From Enterobacteriaceae bacterium RIT714 (GTDB taxonomy: Bacteria; Pseudomonadota; Gammaproteobacteria; Enterobacterales; Enterobacteriaceae): DNA of 64,000 nt. The position numbers and the translations under genes were made by a program. Location of the stretch: positions 124,001 through 188,000 of the forward strand of contig WJYB01000006.1 of assembly GCA_009668015.1 (NCBI GenBank), written 5' to 3'. Positions 9,853-20,293 of this stretch are shown here, in pieces (within the stretch, counting starts at the first letter, position 1; each line of letters starts with the position of its first letter). Below the pieces are notes generated by a model. The model ran no database searches. It worked only from the letters and a program-made list of their open reading frames with translations, and was not told the origin of the DNA.

Positions 9853-10839
9853 GTGACCAAAACCAATCTGGTAACCGGTTTTCTCGGTAGCGGAAAAACC
9901 ACCTCAATTCTTCATCTGCTGGCCCATAAAGATCCCTCAGAAAAATGGGCTGTGCTGGTCAACGAATTCGGTGAAATCGGAATTGATGGCGCACTACTGG
10001 CCGACAATGGCGCAATGGTCAAAGAGATCCCCGGCGGATGCATGTGTTGCGTCAACGGCTTACCGATGCAGGTGGGGCTGAATACGCTGCTGCGTCAGGG
10101 AAAACCGGACCGGTTGATTATTGAACCTACCGGTTTAGGCCACCCAAAACAGATCCTCGATCTGCTCACTGCTCCGGTGTATGAGCCGTGGATCGACCTT
10201 CGCGCGACGCTGTGTCTGGTCGATCCCCGCCAGTTGCTGGATGAGAAAGTGGTACAGAATGAAAACTTCCGTGACCAGCTGGCTTGCGCCGATATTATCG
10301 TCGCCAATAAAGAAGACCGCGCAACCCAGGAGAGTCGTGAAGCCTTTGATTTCTGGTGGCAACATTTCGGCGGCGATCGTCAGTTCGTCAGGGCGACGCA
10401 GGGCGAGATTGACAACAGCCTGCTTGATCTCCCGCGTCGTAACAGCGTCGAACTTCCTGCCAGCGCCGCGCATTCTCACGCTCATGGTGAGAAAAAAGGG
10501 CTGGCGGCGTTAAGTCTTCCGGCGCATCAACGCTGGCGTCGCAGCCTGAACAGCGGTCAGGGACACCAGGCCTGTGGCTGGATTTTTGATGCCGATACCC
10601 GCTTTGACACCATTGGCATCCTTGAGTGGGCCAGACTCGCCCCTGTCGAGCGCGTCAAAGGCGTGATGCGAACGCAAGATGGGCTGGTCAGGATCAATCG
10701 TCAGGGCGCGGATTTCTTCATTGAAACGCAAAATGTTGCGCCGCCAGACAGTCGAATAGAGTTAATTAGTGCGGTTAACACGGACTGGAACGTGCTTCAG
10801 GCCAGCTTGTTGAGGCTTCGTTTAACTTCCAGCGACTAA
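9853..10839 (+). CDS. yeiR: Zinc-binding GTPase YeiR (COG0523/G3E family)
   Basis: 328-residue P-loop GTPase of the G3E metallochaperone family. Walker A is GFLGSGKTTS near residues 9-18. The family metal motif CMCC lies in GGCMCCVNG (about 62-65), the NKED base-recognition motif near residue 152, and a histidine-rich stretch (AHSHAHGEKK) near 208. E. coli YeiR binds zinc and hydrolyses GTP, and a role in zinc allocation is proposed. The start is GTG at 9853, preceded by TGGAG at a good distance; the overlapping ATG is out of frame. Followed by lpxT 28 bp later. Confidence 0.93.
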   Translation: MTKTNLVTGFLGSGKTTSILHLLAHKDPSEKWAVLVNEFGEIGIDGALLADNGAMVKEIPGGCMCCVNGLPMQVGLNTLLRQGKPDRLIIEPTGLGHPKQILDLLTAPVYEPWIDLRATLCLVDPRQLLDEKVVQNENFRDQLACADIIVANKEDRATQESREAFDFWWQHFGGDRQFVRATQGEIDNSLLDLPRRNSVELPASAAHSHAHGEKKGLAALSLPAHQRWRRSLNSGQGHQACGWIFDADTRFDTIGILEWARLAPVERVKGVMRTQDGLVRINRQGADFFIETQNVAPPDSRIELISAVNTDWNVLQASLLRLRLTSSD

Positions 10840-10867
10840 CGTTGCTCTCGACTAAACTGCTTTGCAT

Positions 10868-11590
10868 ATGAAAATGATTAAAAAACTTCCCCTGATATTA
10901 CTGCTCAACGCTGCCGGTCTGGCGCTCTTTTTATCCTGGTATTTGCCGGTGAATCATGGCTTTTGGTTCCCGGTGGATTCGGGCATTTTTCATTTCTTCA
11001 ATGAACAGCTGGTCAAAAGTCAGGCGATATTATGGCTGGTGGCCATCACCAACAATCGCGCCTTTGATGGCTGTTCACTGCTGGCGATGGGCTGCTTAAT
11101 GCTCTCTTTCTGGTTAAAAGAAGATGCCGCCGGACGCCGCCGCATTATCATCATCGGCCTGGTGATGCTGCTGACCGCCGTGGTGATTAATCAGCTGGCA
11201 CAGGGGTTGATGCCGGTCAAGCGCTCCAGCCCAACGCTGTTCTTCCCGGATGTTCACCGTGTGAGTGAATTACTGCATATCTCCACCAAGGATGCGTCTA
11301 AAGACAGTTTCCCTGGCGATCACGGAATGATGCTGCTTATTTTCTCAGCATTCATGTTTCGCTATTTCGGCAGAAAAGCCTTCTTCATTGGCCTCATTAT
11401 TGTTGTGGTTTTCGCATTCCCACGCGTAATGATTGGCGCGCACTGGCTGACTGATATTGTTGTTGGATCGCTTTCCGCTGTGTTGATTGGTCTGCCATGG
11501 TGCTTAATGACCCCAGTGAGCGATCGCCTTATTGCCCTTTTCGATCGCTATTTACCCGGTAAACGCAACAAACCAGAAACAAATAACTAA
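10868..11590 (+). CDS. lpxT: Lipid A 1-diphosphate synthase LpxT
   Basis: 240-residue inner-membrane PAP2-superfamily enzyme that transfers phosphate from undecaprenyl pyrophosphate to the 1-position of lipid A. About six membrane helices. The phosphatase motifs are visible: KRSSPT, SFPGDHGM (near 153-160) and RVMIGAHWLTDI (near 190-200). An in-frame TTG two codons upstream exists, but the ATG at 10868 matches the E. coli start. Conserved position between yeiR and mepS. Confidence 0.93.
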   Translation: MKMIKKLPLILLLNAAGLALFLSWYLPVNHGFWFPVDSGIFHFFNEQLVKSQAILWLVAITNNRAFDGCSLLAMGCLMLSFWLKEDAAGRRRIIIIGLVMLLTAVVINQLAQGLMPVKRSSPTLFFPDVHRVSELLHISTKDASKDSFPGDHGMMLLIFSAFMFRYFGRKAFFIGLIIVVVFAFPRVMIGAHWLTDIVVGSLSAVLIGLPWCLMTPVSDRLIALFDRYLPGKRNKPETNN

Positions 11591-11610
11591 CCGAAATTAA
11601 CACCATCTAT

Positions 11611-11632
11611 CAGGGATCGTTTTCGATCCCTG
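11611..11632 (+). terminator. Hairpin downstream of lpxT
   Basis: CAGGGATCG, loop TTTT, CGATCCCTG is a perfect 9-bp stem 20 bp after the lpxT stop. The tail (GCTATTTCC) is T-poor, so termination may be inefficient. Confidence 0.6.
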
Positions 11633-12002
11633 GCTATTTCCCCGCCGACACTGTCCCCGGATGTCATATTCTCGTAATATCATTCATGAGATAAATGAAA
11701 GCATTGCGTGATATTTAACCTAAATTGACGATATTTTAAGCAATCCCATTTAATCGCTTTCTCTATCACAATTTCTTATAAAAAATCGAATTTTTTTGCT
11801 CGCATTGCCTAAGCCAATCGGTTAATCTCGAACTCGTTTTGCCTCACAGAGATAATTATTCTCAGCATAAATAAGTTTGTGCGTTAGAGCACAGATTTGG
11901 CCATAAAGAATTGTCTCATTGTGCGCAGGTATTTAGTCTCGTCACGTTTGGCATTTTTATAACGATATTTATCGTTAAGGACTTCAAGGGAAAATAATCA
12001 CA
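11633..12002 (+). promoter_or_regulatory. AT-rich mepS upstream region with 5'-UTR hairpin
   Basis: The 412-bp lpxT-mepS gap has no credible gene. Just before mepS, TAACGATA (11960-11967) and TATCGTTA (11970-11977) form a perfect 8-bp inverted repeat with a two-base loop. It stands directly ahead of the AAGGGA ribosome site (11986-11991), so it could form a stem in the mRNA leader. The mepS promoter must lie in the AT-rich stretch; I could not fix its boxes. Confidence 0.5.
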
Positions 12003-12572
12003 ATGGTCAAATCTCAACCGATTTTGAGATATATCTTGCGGGGAATCCCGGCAATAGCAGTGGCGGTACTGCTGTCTGCATGTAGTTCGACAAACACCGC
12101 AAATAATATGCATCCTGAGACGCGTGTTGTGGGCATGGAAGATGCCTCGTCACTGCAAGCCTCTCAGGATGAATTTGAGAATATGGTGCGTAATCTGGAC
12201 GTTAAGTCCCGCATTATGGATCAATATGCTGACTGGAAAGGCGTGCGCTATCGCCTTGGCGGCAGCACCAAGAAAGGTATTGATTGTTCCGGCTTTGTAC
12301 AGCGTACATTCCGCGAGCAGTTTGGCTTAGATCTGCCACGTTCTACCTACGAACAGCAGGAAATGGGTAAATCAATCTCCCGTACGAAACTACGTACAGG
12401 CGATCTGGTTCTCTTCCGCGCAGGTTCAACCGGTCGTCACGTTGGTATCTATATCGGTAACGACCAGTTTGTTCATGCGTCCACCAGCAGCGGTGTGACC
12501 ATTTCCAGCATGAACGAGCCTTACTGGAAGAAGCGCTATAACGAAGCGCGCCGTGTTCTGAGCCGCAGTTAA
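12003..12572 (+). CDS. mepS: Murein DD-endopeptidase MepS (Spr), lipoprotein
   Basis: Outer-membrane lipoprotein of the NlpC/P60 family that cuts D-Ala-mDAP cross-links so peptidoglycan can expand. 189 residues. The lipobox LLSAC puts the lipidated cysteine at residue 27. The catalytic cysteine is Cys95 (GIDCSGF), with histidines at 146 (GRHVGIY) and 158 (FVHAS). In E. coli the protein is kept low by NlpI-Prc degradation. Monocistronic here, with its own terminator at 12617 and a long leader. Confidence 0.97.
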   Translation: MVKSQPILRYILRGIPAIAVAVLLSACSSTNTANNMHPETRVVGMEDASSLQASQDEFENMVRNLDVKSRIMDQYADWKGVRYRLGGSTKKGIDCSGFVQRTFREQFGLDLPRSTYEQQEMGKSISRTKLRTGDLVLFRAGSTGRHVGIYIGNDQFVHASTSSGVTISSMNEPYWKKRYNEARRVLSRS

Positions 12573-12612
12573 TCGGTCATGTTGCGGGTTATCCCTTGGC
12601 TTGCAACGTGAT

Positions 12613-12644
12613 AAAAAAAGCACTGCTTCGGCGGTGTTTTTTTT
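12613..12644 (+). terminator. Terminator of mepS
   Basis: CACTGC, loop TTCG, GCGGTG (12621-12636), followed by eight T. A short stem with a strong U-tract and a stable UUCG tetraloop. Confidence 0.85.
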
Positions 12645-12772
12645 CGCCTGTTCGAAACCCGTTTAGCGGTCCATCGATATGACTGGTTAAGAAAAACCAG
12701 GCTATAGTCTTGTAAATATGTAAGTTTGGCCGTTCTGCAGGAACCGACGGCAATCCAGGAACAATGACGTTT

Positions 12773-14329
12773 ATGTTCACCCGTTTCTTTTCCACCAGCC
12801 GCAAAGTTCTGACAGGAAGCATTCTTGCAGGCATTATTGTCGCCCTCCTGTGCGGAACGCTGCAGTTTTTCCTGAGCTACCATAAGCGGGAAGTTAAGTT
12901 CGATACCCTTATCGTCGACCTGCGTAGCTATATGGAAAGCTATTTCACCGATCTCAAACAATCTATTGATACGCTGCAACCGTATACCCTGAATAATTGC
13001 CAGGATGTCAGCGCTGAGCTGACCTCTCGCGCCGCTTTTAGCCTTAACGTCCGTGCTTTTTTACTGGTCAGAGATAACATTGCGTTTTGTTCTTCTGCCA
13101 CTGGCCCGATGAATGTTCCGCTTCAGGAACTTATACCTAAACTAGATACCCGCAAGCGCGTCGATATGGAGCTTCTGGCCGGTACGCCAATGTTGCCGGA
13201 AAAACCCGCCATTGCGATCTGGTATCAAAATCCGTTGGTAAAAAGTGGCGGCGTCTTTACCTCCATCAACATTAATCTGACGCCATATATGCTCTATACC
13301 GCGCGTCAGGATGAATTTGCCGGTGTGGCGGTCATTGTGGGTGATTTGGCGCTTTCCACTTCGTCAGGTCGTCTGGTACATGTTAATGACCTGCATGAAA
13401 CGGCCATCCGCAGTACCACACTCAACGATTTACCGCTGACCATCAATCTGTATGCAAAGGCGTGGACCACTGAAGAAATCTTATTTGCGCTGTTCTTTGG
13501 GCTGATTTGCGGAATTGCTGCGGGAACGCTCTCCTATTACATTCTCACGATTCGTTTGCATCCGGGTAAAGAGATCCTGATGGCCATTAAACGCGGTCAG
13601 TTCTACGTGGTTTATCAGCCTGTCGTCGATGCCAAAGAGTTGAAGATGCAGGGCGTTGAAGTCCTGATGCGCTGGCGGCATCCCGTAATGGGCGAGATCC
13701 CGCCGGATGCATTTATCAACTTTGCCGAAGCGCAAAAACTGATTGTTCCTCTGACGCTGCATCTTTTTGAGTTAATTATTCGCGATGCCCCCTTGCTGCA
13801 AACGGTCCTGCCTGCTGGCGCCAAACTGGGTATTAACATTGCGCCAGGGCATCTGCATGCCGACAGCTTTAAAGAGGATATGCGCCGATTCAGCGAATCA
13901 TTACCCGCGGATCACTTCCAGGTGGTGCTCGAGGTCACCGAGCGCGACATGATTAATCAGCTTGAGGCGACTCCGCTCTTTGAATGGTTACACCGTGAAG
14001 GCTTTGAAATTGCGATAGACGATTTCGGCACGGGCCATAGTGCGCTGATTTATCTGGAGCGTTTCGCGATGGACTATCTCAAAATTGATCGCGGTTTTGT
14101 GAACGCCATTGGTACGGAAACGGTCACCTCTCCGGTGCTTGATGCCGTGCTGACGCTGGCCCGACGGCTGAATATGGTAACCGTCGCTGAAGGTGTCGAA
14201 ACGCCTGAACAAGCGGCATGGCTTCGCGAGCATGGCGTCAATTACCTGCAGGGGTACTGGATAAGCCGTCCGATGCCGCTGGAGATGTTCCTCAAATGGC
14301 AGCCTGATATCGCGAAAAATAGTGAATAA
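12773..14329 (+). CDS. pdeN: Cyclic-di-GMP phosphodiesterase PdeN (Rtn), CSS-EAL
   Basis: 518-residue inner-membrane protein. The N-terminal helix (about 12-32) is followed by a periplasmic CSS domain with the redox motif CSS (AFCSSATG, near residue 107) and a partner cysteine near 77. A second helix lies near 240-260, then a cytoplasmic EAL domain. EAL signatures are EVLMRW, NIAPGHLH, EVTERD, IDDFGTGHS, LKIDRGF and VAEGVETPEQ, all with intact acidic residues, so it is probably active. An ATG three codons upstream (12764) is also possible; 12773 matches the E. coli protein better. Confidence 0.92.
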   Translation: MFTRFFSTSRKVLTGSILAGIIVALLCGTLQFFLSYHKREVKFDTLIVDLRSYMESYFTDLKQSIDTLQPYTLNNCQDVSAELTSRAAFSLNVRAFLLVRDNIAFCSSATGPMNVPLQELIPKLDTRKRVDMELLAGTPMLPEKPAIAIWYQNPLVKSGGVFTSININLTPYMLYTARQDEFAGVAVIVGDLALSTSSGRLVHVNDLHETAIRSTTLNDLPLTINLYAKAWTTEEILFALFFGLICGIAAGTLSYYILTIRLHPGKEILMAIKRGQFYVVYQPVVDAKELKMQGVEVLMRWRHPVMGEIPPDAFINFAEAQKLIVPLTLHLFELIIRDAPLLQTVLPAGAKLGINIAPGHLHADSFKEDMRRFSESLPADHFQVVLEVTERDMINQLEATPLFEWLHREGFEIAIDDFGTGHSALIYLERFAMDYLKIDRGFVNAIGTETVTSPVLDAVLTLARRLNMVTVAEGVETPEQAAWLREHGVNYLQGYWISRPMPLEMFLKWQPDIAKNSE

Positions 14330-14419
14330 TTTCACAATCATCGCTTCGTCACTTATTATTCAGCTTAACAAAAAGCCTCACCGCGTGTGAGCCAGAATAT
14401 AATGAGGGATACGCTGCGA

Positions 14420-16225
14420 ATGTCTATACGCTCCGTTTTGATGTTACTGGCGTTCTTCAGCGTGACCAGCCAGGCGCAGACCATTAAAGAGAGTTACGCG
14501 CTCGCGGTGCTGGGCGAGCCGAAATACGACACCCATTTTACCCATTTTGATTACGTCAATCCCGCTGCGCCAAAAGGCGGGAATGTCACGCTCTCCGCCA
14601 CCGGCACCTTCGATAACTTCAACCGTTTTGCCCTTCGCGGTGTGGCTGCAGAACGAACAGACGCACTGTACGATACGCTGTTTGTTACCTCCGACGATGA
14701 GCCTGGCAGCTACTACCCGCTTGTCGCGGAGATGGTGCGCTATGCCGATGATTTTTCGTGGGCGGAAGTCACTCTCAATCCGCGAGCGCGTTTTCACGAT
14801 GGCTCTTCGGTGAAAGCCAGCGATGTCGCTTTTACCTTTCACAAATTTATGACGGAAGGGGTACCCCAGTTCCGCCTGGTGTTTAAAGGGGCGACCGTCA
14901 AAGCCATTGCCCCGCTAACCGTGCGCATTGAACTGGCGGAGCCGGGAAAAGAAAGCATCTTGAGCCTGCTCTCGCTGCCGGTAATGCCGGAATCCTTCTG
15001 GAAAGATCATAAACTGAGCGACCCGCTCTCTACGCCGCCGCTGGCTGGCGGTCCCTATCGCATCACCAGCTGGCGAATGGGGCAATATGTTGTCTATTCT
15101 CGCGTCAAAGATTACTGGGCCGCAGATTTGCCGGTTAACCGCGGTCGCTGGAACTTCGATACTATCCGCTATGACTACTATCTCGACGATAACGTCGCCT
15201 TTGAAGCTTTCAAGGCGGGTGCGTTTGATATGCGCCAGGAAGTCAGCGCCAAAAACTGGGCAACTCGCTATGTCGGCAAAAACTTCGCGAACCGCTATAT
15301 CGTCAAAGACGAACAAAAAAACGAATCTGCCCAGGACACCCGCTGGCTGGCATTTAATATTCAGCGGCCGGTATTTGCCGACAGACGCGTTCGCCAGGCA
15401 ATTTCTTTAGCCTTCGATTTTGAATGGATGAATAAAGCGCTGTTTTATGGTGCCTACAGCCGAACCAACAGCTATTTCCAGAATACCGAATACGCTGCGC
15501 GCCATTATCCGGATGCCGCAGAGCTGACGCTGCTTGCGCCGCTGAAAGCAGAAATACCGCCAGAAGTTTTCACGACCATCTATGAGCCACCCGCGTCAAA
15601 AGGTGACGGTTACGATCGTGCTAATTTGCTCAAAGCCAGCAAGCTGCTGGACGATGCGGGCTGGGTGTTAAAAAATCAGAAACGCGTTGATACCCGTAGC
15701 GGAAAACCGCTCAGTTTTGAGCTGTTACTCTCTTCCGGCGGCAATAACCAATGGGTCCTCCCCTTCCAGCACAATCTGGAGCGTCTGGGGATCACCATGG
15801 AGATCCGCCAGGTCGATAATGCTCAGATAACCAACCGGATGCGTAGCCGCGACTACGATATGATGCCGCGCGTATGGCAAGCGCAGCCGTGGCCAGGCAC
15901 CAATCTGCGGATCTCCTGGGCCTCCGACTATATCAACTCGTCCTACAATGCTCCCGGCGTCCAAAGCCCGGTCATCGACACTCTTATTGCACAAATCATT
16001 GCCGCGCAGGGAAATAAAGACAAGCTGGTCCCGCTGGGACGCGCGCTCGATCGCGTATTGACCTGGAACGCCTACATGCTGCCCATGTGGTTTATGGGTG
16101 AAGATCGCCTCGCCTACTGGGATAAATTTTCGATGCCCGCCGTTCGGCCGATTTACGCGCTGGGGTTCGATAACTGGTGGTATGACGTCAATAAAGCCGC
16201 AAAACTGCCTGCTGAGCGGCGCTAA
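14420..16225 (+). CDS. yejA: Oligopeptide ABC transporter, periplasmic binding protein YejA
   Basis: 601-residue SBP family 5 protein, the periplasmic receptor of the YejABEF importer. In E. coli and Salmonella this importer takes up peptides, including microcin C and some antimicrobial peptides. A signal peptide is visible at about 1-20, ending SQAQ. The family stretch FDNFNRFALRG and many residues match E. coli YejA. Other in-frame starts exist at 14387 (GTG) and 14402 (ATG); 14420 was chosen because it begins the signal peptide directly. Leads the yejA-B-E-F operon, 9 bp before yejB. Confidence 0.93.
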   Translation: MSIRSVLMLLAFFSVTSQAQTIKESYALAVLGEPKYDTHFTHFDYVNPAAPKGGNVTLSATGTFDNFNRFALRGVAAERTDALYDTLFVTSDDEPGSYYPLVAEMVRYADDFSWAEVTLNPRARFHDGSSVKASDVAFTFHKFMTEGVPQFRLVFKGATVKAIAPLTVRIELAEPGKESILSLLSLPVMPESFWKDHKLSDPLSTPPLAGGPYRITSWRMGQYVVYSRVKDYWAADLPVNRGRWNFDTIRYDYYLDDNVAFEAFKAGAFDMRQEVSAKNWATRYVGKNFANRYIVKDEQKNESAQDTRWLAFNIQRPVFADRRVRQAISLAFDFEWMNKALFYGAYSRTNSYFQNTEYAARHYPDAAELTLLAPLKAEIPPEVFTTIYEPPASKGDGYDRANLLKASKLLDDAGWVLKNQKRVDTRSGKPLSFELLLSSGGNNQWVLPFQHNLERLGITMEIRQVDNAQITNRMRSRDYDMMPRVWQAQPWPGTNLRISWASDYINSSYNAPGVQSPVIDTLIAQIIAAQGNKDKLVPLGRALDRVLTWNAYMLPMWFMGEDRLAYWDKFSMPAVRPIYALGFDNWWYDVNKAAKLPAERR

Positions 16226-16234
16226 GGATTAACG

Positions 16235-17329
16235 ATGGGCGCTTACCTGATACGACGTTTACTGCTGATCATCCCTACGCTGTGGGCGATCATCACGATT
16301 AATTTTTTTATTGTCCAAATCGCGCCCGGTGGCCCGGTCGATCAGGCTATTGCGGCGATTGAGTTTGGTAACAGCAGCGGCCTGCCGGGAGGCGGTGAGG
16401 AAGGTCTGCGCGCCAGTCATGCACAAACCGGAGCGGGAAACATCAGCGACAGCCACTACCGCGGCGGACGCGGCCTGGATCCAGAGGTCATCGCCGAGAT
16501 CACCCACCGTTACGGTTTTGATAAACCTATGCATGAACGCTATTTCAAAATGCTCTGGGATTACGTTCGCTTTGATTTTGGCGACAGCCTGTTTCGCAGC
16601 GCATCCGTCTTGCAGCTCATCAAAGACAGTTTACCGGTGTCTGTCACCCTGGGATTATGGGGAACGTTAATTATTTATCTGGTCTCCATTCCGTTAGGGA
16701 TACGCAAAGCGGTCTACAACGGCAGCCGATTCGACATCTGGAGCAGCACCTTCATTATTATCGGCTACGCCATTCCCGCGTTTCTTTTCGCCGTGCTGTT
16801 AATTGTCTTTTTTGCCGGCGGCAGCTATTTCGATCTCTTCCCGCTGCGCGGGCTGGTTTCCGCCGACTTTAGCTCGCTGCCGTGGTATCAGAAAATCACC
16901 GATTATCTCTGGCATATCACATTGCCAGTGCTGGCGACCGTCATTGGCGGATTTGCGGCGCTGACCATGCTGACCAAAAACGCTTTTCTGGATGAAATCC
17001 GAAAGCAGTACGTGGTGACCGCGCGGGCGAAAGGCGTAAGCGAAAAACAGATCATGTGGAAACATGTATTCCGGAACGCCATGCTGCTGGTCATTGCCGG
17101 TTTTCCCGCCACCTTCATCAGTATGTTTTTCACCGGCTCGCTGCTGATTGAGGTGATGTTCTCCCTCAACGGGCTTGGCCTGCTGGGTTACGAAGCCACC
17201 GTCTCGCGCGACTATCCCGTAATGTTCGGTACGCTCTATATTTTCACCCTGATCGGCCTGCTGCTAAATATCGTCAGTGATATCAGCTATACACTGGTCG
17301 ATCCGCGCATTGATTTTGAGGGCCGCTGA
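16235..17329 (+). CDS. yejB: Peptide ABC transporter permease YejB
   Basis: 364-residue inner-membrane permease of the DppB/OppB type. The N-terminal helix is followed by a large periplasmic loop (about 35-110) and then five more helices. The EAA loop that contacts the ATPase reads [16 protein letters not shown] near residues 263-278. Its stop overlaps the yejE start by one base (TGATG), which indicates translational coupling. Length is equal to E. coli YejB. Confidence 0.95.
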   Translation: MGAYLIRRLLLIIPTLWAIITINFFIVQIAPGGPVDQAIAAIEFGNSSGLPGGGEEGLRASHAQTGAGNISDSHYRGGRGLDPEVIAEITHRYGFDKPMHERYFKMLWDYVRFDFGDSLFRSASVLQLIKDSLPVSVTLGLWGTLIIYLVSIPLGIRKAVYNGSRFDIWSSTFIIIGYAIPAFLFAVLLIVFFAGGSYFDLFPLRGLVSADFSSLPWYQKITDYLWHITLPVLATVIGGFAALTMLTKNAFLDEIRKQYVVTARAKGVSEKQIMWKHVFRNAMLLVIAGFPATFISMFFTGSLLIEVMFSLNGLGLLGYEATVSRDYPVMFGTLYIFTLIGLLLNIVSDISYTLVDPRIDFEGR

Positions 17330-18354
17330 TGCTCCATTTAAGCCCCGTGAACCACGCCCGCTGGGCGCGTTTTCGCCATAACCGTCGCGGTTACTGGTCG
17401 CTGTGGATCTTTTCCGTGCTGTTTGTGTTGAGCCTGTGCGCAGAACTGATTGCCAACGACAAACCTCTGCTGGTGCATTTTAACGATCGCTGGTATACGC
17501 CGGTGCTCACCAACTACAGCGAAAGCGATTTTGGCGGTCCGTTTGCCACACCCGCGGACTATCAGGACCCGTGGCTACGTGAGCAGATTCAACACCACGG
17601 CTGGGCGCTTTGGGCTCCGATCCGCTTTGGCGCAAACAGCATTAACTTTTCCACCGCCACGCCTTTCCCTTCAGCGCCATCGGCACAGAACTGGCTGGGT
17701 ACGGACGCTAACGGGGGGGATGTACTGGCGCGTATCCTCTACGGAACGCGGATCTCCATTCTGTTTGGGCTGATGCTAACGCTGTTTTCAAGCGTGATGG
17801 GCGTCGTCGCGGGAGCGATTCAGGGCTACTATGGCGGGAAAATTGATTTATGGGGACAGCGCTTTATCGAAGTCTGGTCAGGCATGCCGACGCTGTTTTT
17901 GATTATTCTGCTGTCGAGCGTAATCCAGCCAAACTTCTGGTGGCTACTGGGTATTACCGTGCTCTTTGGCTGGATGGCGCTGGTCGGCGTAGTGCGCGCG
18001 GAATTTTTGCGCACCCGTAATTTCGATTACATCCGCGCCGCGCAGGCGCTTGGGGTCAGCGACCGCAGCATTATCTTCCGCCATATGCTGCCCAACGCCG
18101 TAGTCGCCACGCTGACCTTTCTGCCTTTTATTCTGTGCAGCTCAATTACCACCCTCACCTCACTGGATTTTCTCGGTTTTGGTTTGCCACTCGGCTCGCC
18201 ATCTCTCGGAGAACTGCTGTTACAGGGCAAAAATAACCTACAGGCTCCCTGGCTGGGTATTACGGCGTTCCTTTCTGTTGCCGTGCTGCTCTCGCTACTG
18301 ATTTTTATTGGCGAAGCGGTGCGCGATGCCTTCGATCCCAACAAGGCGGTATAA
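17329..18354 (+). CDS. yejE: Peptide ABC transporter permease YejE
   Basis: 341-residue inner-membrane permease of the DppC/OppC type, partner of YejB. The N-terminal helix lies at about 24-43, then a long periplasmic segment with NWLGTDANGGDVLARILYG, the conserved entry into the permease domain, then an EAA loop (AAQALGVSDRSIIFRHM). The gene overlaps yejB by one base and ends one base before the yejF start codon. Confidence 0.95.
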   Translation: MLHLSPVNHARWARFRHNRRGYWSLWIFSVLFVLSLCAELIANDKPLLVHFNDRWYTPVLTNYSESDFGGPFATPADYQDPWLREQIQHHGWALWAPIRFGANSINFSTATPFPSAPSAQNWLGTDANGGDVLARILYGTRISILFGLMLTLFSSVMGVVAGAIQGYYGGKIDLWGQRFIEVWSGMPTLFLIILLSSVIQPNFWWLLGITVLFGWMALVGVVRAEFLRTRNFDYIRAAQALGVSDRSIIFRHMLPNAVVATLTFLPFILCSSITTLTSLDFLGFGLPLGSPSLGELLLQGKNNLQAPWLGITAFLSVAVLLSLLIFIGEAVRDAFDPNKAV

Positions 18355-18355
18355 G

Positions 18356-19945
18356 ATGACCCAGCCCCTGCTCAGTATCGACCATCTTTCCATTGCGTTT
18401 GCCCAGCAAGGCGAAACGCGTGAAGTGGTTCGCGATCTTTCGCTGCACATTCAGGCCGGAGAAACGCTGGCTCTGGTAGGCGAATCCGGTTCAGGGAAAA
18501 GCGTGTCGGCACTGTCGATTTTACGCCTGCTCCCCTCGCCTCCCGCCGTGTATCCACAGGGCGATATTCTTTTCCACGGCCAGTCATTGCTGCATGCCGA
18601 TGAGCAGACCCTGCGTGGCATACGTGGCAACAAGATTGCGATGATTTTCCAGGAGCCGATGGTGTCGCTCAATCCGCTCCACACGCTGGAAAAACAGCTG
18701 TATGAGGTGCTTTCGCTGCACCGCGGAATGCGTAAAGAAGCCGCCAGGGGGGAAATGCTGGATTGCCTTGAACGGACCGGTATTCGCAACGCCGCTAAGC
18801 GCCTGGCGGATTTCCCGCACCAGCTCTCTGGCGGCGAACGTCAGCGCGTGATGATCGCCATGGCTTTATTGACTCGCCCGGAACTGCTGATCGCCGATGA
18901 GCCGACCACCGCGCTGGATGTCACGGTGCAGGCGCAGATTCTGCAACTCCTGCGCGAGTTACGCGACGAACTGAACATGAGTCTGCTGTTTATCACGCAT
19001 AATCTCGGTATTGTGAAAAAACTGGCGGACAACGTGGCGGTAATGCAAAACGGTCGCTGCGTTGAACAAAATACCGCGACCGCGCTGTTTCATGCGCCGC
19101 AGCATCCGTATACCCAGCGCCTGCTGGACAGTGAGCCGTCCGGCGATCCTGTCCCTCTGCCCGCACAGAGCGAGCCCCTGTTGCGCGTCGACAATCTCTC
19201 CGTGGCTTTTCCGGTCCGAAAAGGCCTCTTCCGCCGGGTGGTGGATCAGACTCAGGTTCTGAAGAACGTCAGTTTTTCGCTGCGACCCGGCGAAACGCTG
19301 GGGCTGGTGGGTGAATCCGGCTCAGGGAAAAGTACCACGGGCCTGGCGCTGTTACGGCTGATTGCCTCGCGCGGTACTATTCTGTTTGATGGCAAACCGC
19401 TGCACAGCTGGAACCGCCGCCAGATGCTGCCCGTCCGTCCGCGAATGCAGGTTGTTTTTCAGGATCCGAACTCATCGCTCAACCCGCGGCTCAACGTTCT
19501 GCAAATCATAGAGGAAGGGCTGCGGGTGCATCAGCCCGAGCTTAATGCCCGGCAGCGTGAAGCAGAAGTGATACGGGTGATGCAGGAGGTCGGGCTGGAT
19601 CCGGAAACCCGCTATCGTTACCCGGCCGCTTTTTCTGGCGGCCAGCGGCAGCGTATCGCCATTTCCCGGGCGCTAATCCTGAAACCCGAGCTGATTATTC
19701 TTGATGAGCCAACGTCGTCGCTGGACAGGACCGTACAGGCTCAGATTCTGGCCTTACTGAAAGGATTACAGGAAAAGCACCGACTGGCCTATATATTTAT
19801 CAGCCACGATCTACAGGTGGTACGCGCGTTGTGCCATCAGGTTATTGTGCTGCGTCAGGGAGAGGTGGTCGAACAGGGTGACTGCCAGCGCGTGTTTGCT
19901 GCACCGACGCATGACTACACCCGCCAGCTGTTAGCCCTGCGCTGA
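18356..19945 (+). CDS. yejF: Peptide ABC transporter, duplicated ATP-binding protein YejF
   Basis: 529-residue cytoplasmic ATPase with two complete ABC modules, energising YejBE. The first half has Walker A GESGSGKS, signature LSGGERQRV and Walker [13 protein letters not shown]. The second half has [18 protein letters not shown] and [12 protein letters not shown]. The frame is open upstream inside yejE, but the ATG at 18356 ([10 protein letters not shown]), right after the yejE stop, is the family start. Last gene of the operon; convergent with yejG, 3 bp apart. Confidence 0.96.
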   Translation: MTQPLLSIDHLSIAFAQQGETREVVRDLSLHIQAGETLALVGESGSGKSVSALSILRLLPSPPAVYPQGDILFHGQSLLHADEQTLRGIRGNKIAMIFQEPMVSLNPLHTLEKQLYEVLSLHRGMRKEAARGEMLDCLERTGIRNAAKRLADFPHQLSGGERQRVMIAMALLTRPELLIADEPTTALDVTVQAQILQLLRELRDELNMSLLFITHNLGIVKKLADNVAVMQNGRCVEQNTATALFHAPQHPYTQRLLDSEPSGDPVPLPAQSEPLLRVDNLSVAFPVRKGLFRRVVDQTQVLKNVSFSLRPGETLGLVGESGSGKSTTGLALLRLIASRGTILFDGKPLHSWNRRQMLPVRPRMQVVFQDPNSSLNPRLNVLQIIEEGLRVHQPELNARQREAEVIRVMQEVGLDPETRYRYPAAFSGGQRQRIAISRALILKPELIILDEPTSSLDRTVQAQILALLKGLQEKHRLAYIFISHDLQVVRALCHQVIVLRQGEVVEQGDCQRVFAAPTHDYTRQLLALR

Positions 19946-19948
19946 CGT

Positions 19949-20293
19949 TCAGAAAGGGTGTTGACCCGAAAACGGCTCGGCGATCGCGACGCCAAAGTTC
20001 TTCAGACGGCAGGTAGCCGCAAATTCGTCCTGGCTTTTCACGAACAGGCACGGCTCGCCTTCGCACTCCAGAACCGAGCTATCCAGCTCGATATCGGTCA
20101 GCGCCTGGCTCAGTCGTTCCATCACTGGCCATGCGTTTTCGTCGTCCGGGCTGAGTAATTTCAGCGCGACCAGACAATTCTCGCACTCATTTCCACTTTG
20201 CGGAATCGGTTCAACTTTCGAACCTGCAAAACCCGCCAGCCAGCGATAGCTTTGCGGCAAGCGATGGACAATGGAGAGTTGTAATGTATTCAC
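19949..20293 (-). CDS. yejG: YejG family protein, unknown function
   Basis: 114-residue soluble acidic protein, matching E. coli YejG in length, start ([21 protein letters not shown]) and position between yejF and bcr. No catalytic motif is visible. Three cysteines cluster near residues 37-40 and further on. The E. coli gene has been linked in screens to aminoglycoside tolerance, but the mechanism is unknown. Its stop lies 3 bp from the yejF stop, so the two genes share a transcription end region. Confidence 0.88.
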   Translation of the reverse strand: MNTLQLSIVHRLPQSYRWLAGFAGSKVEPIPQSGNECENCLVALKLLSPDDENAWPVMERLSQALTDIELDSSVLECEGEPCLFVKSQDEFAATCRLKNFGVAIAEPFSGQHPF

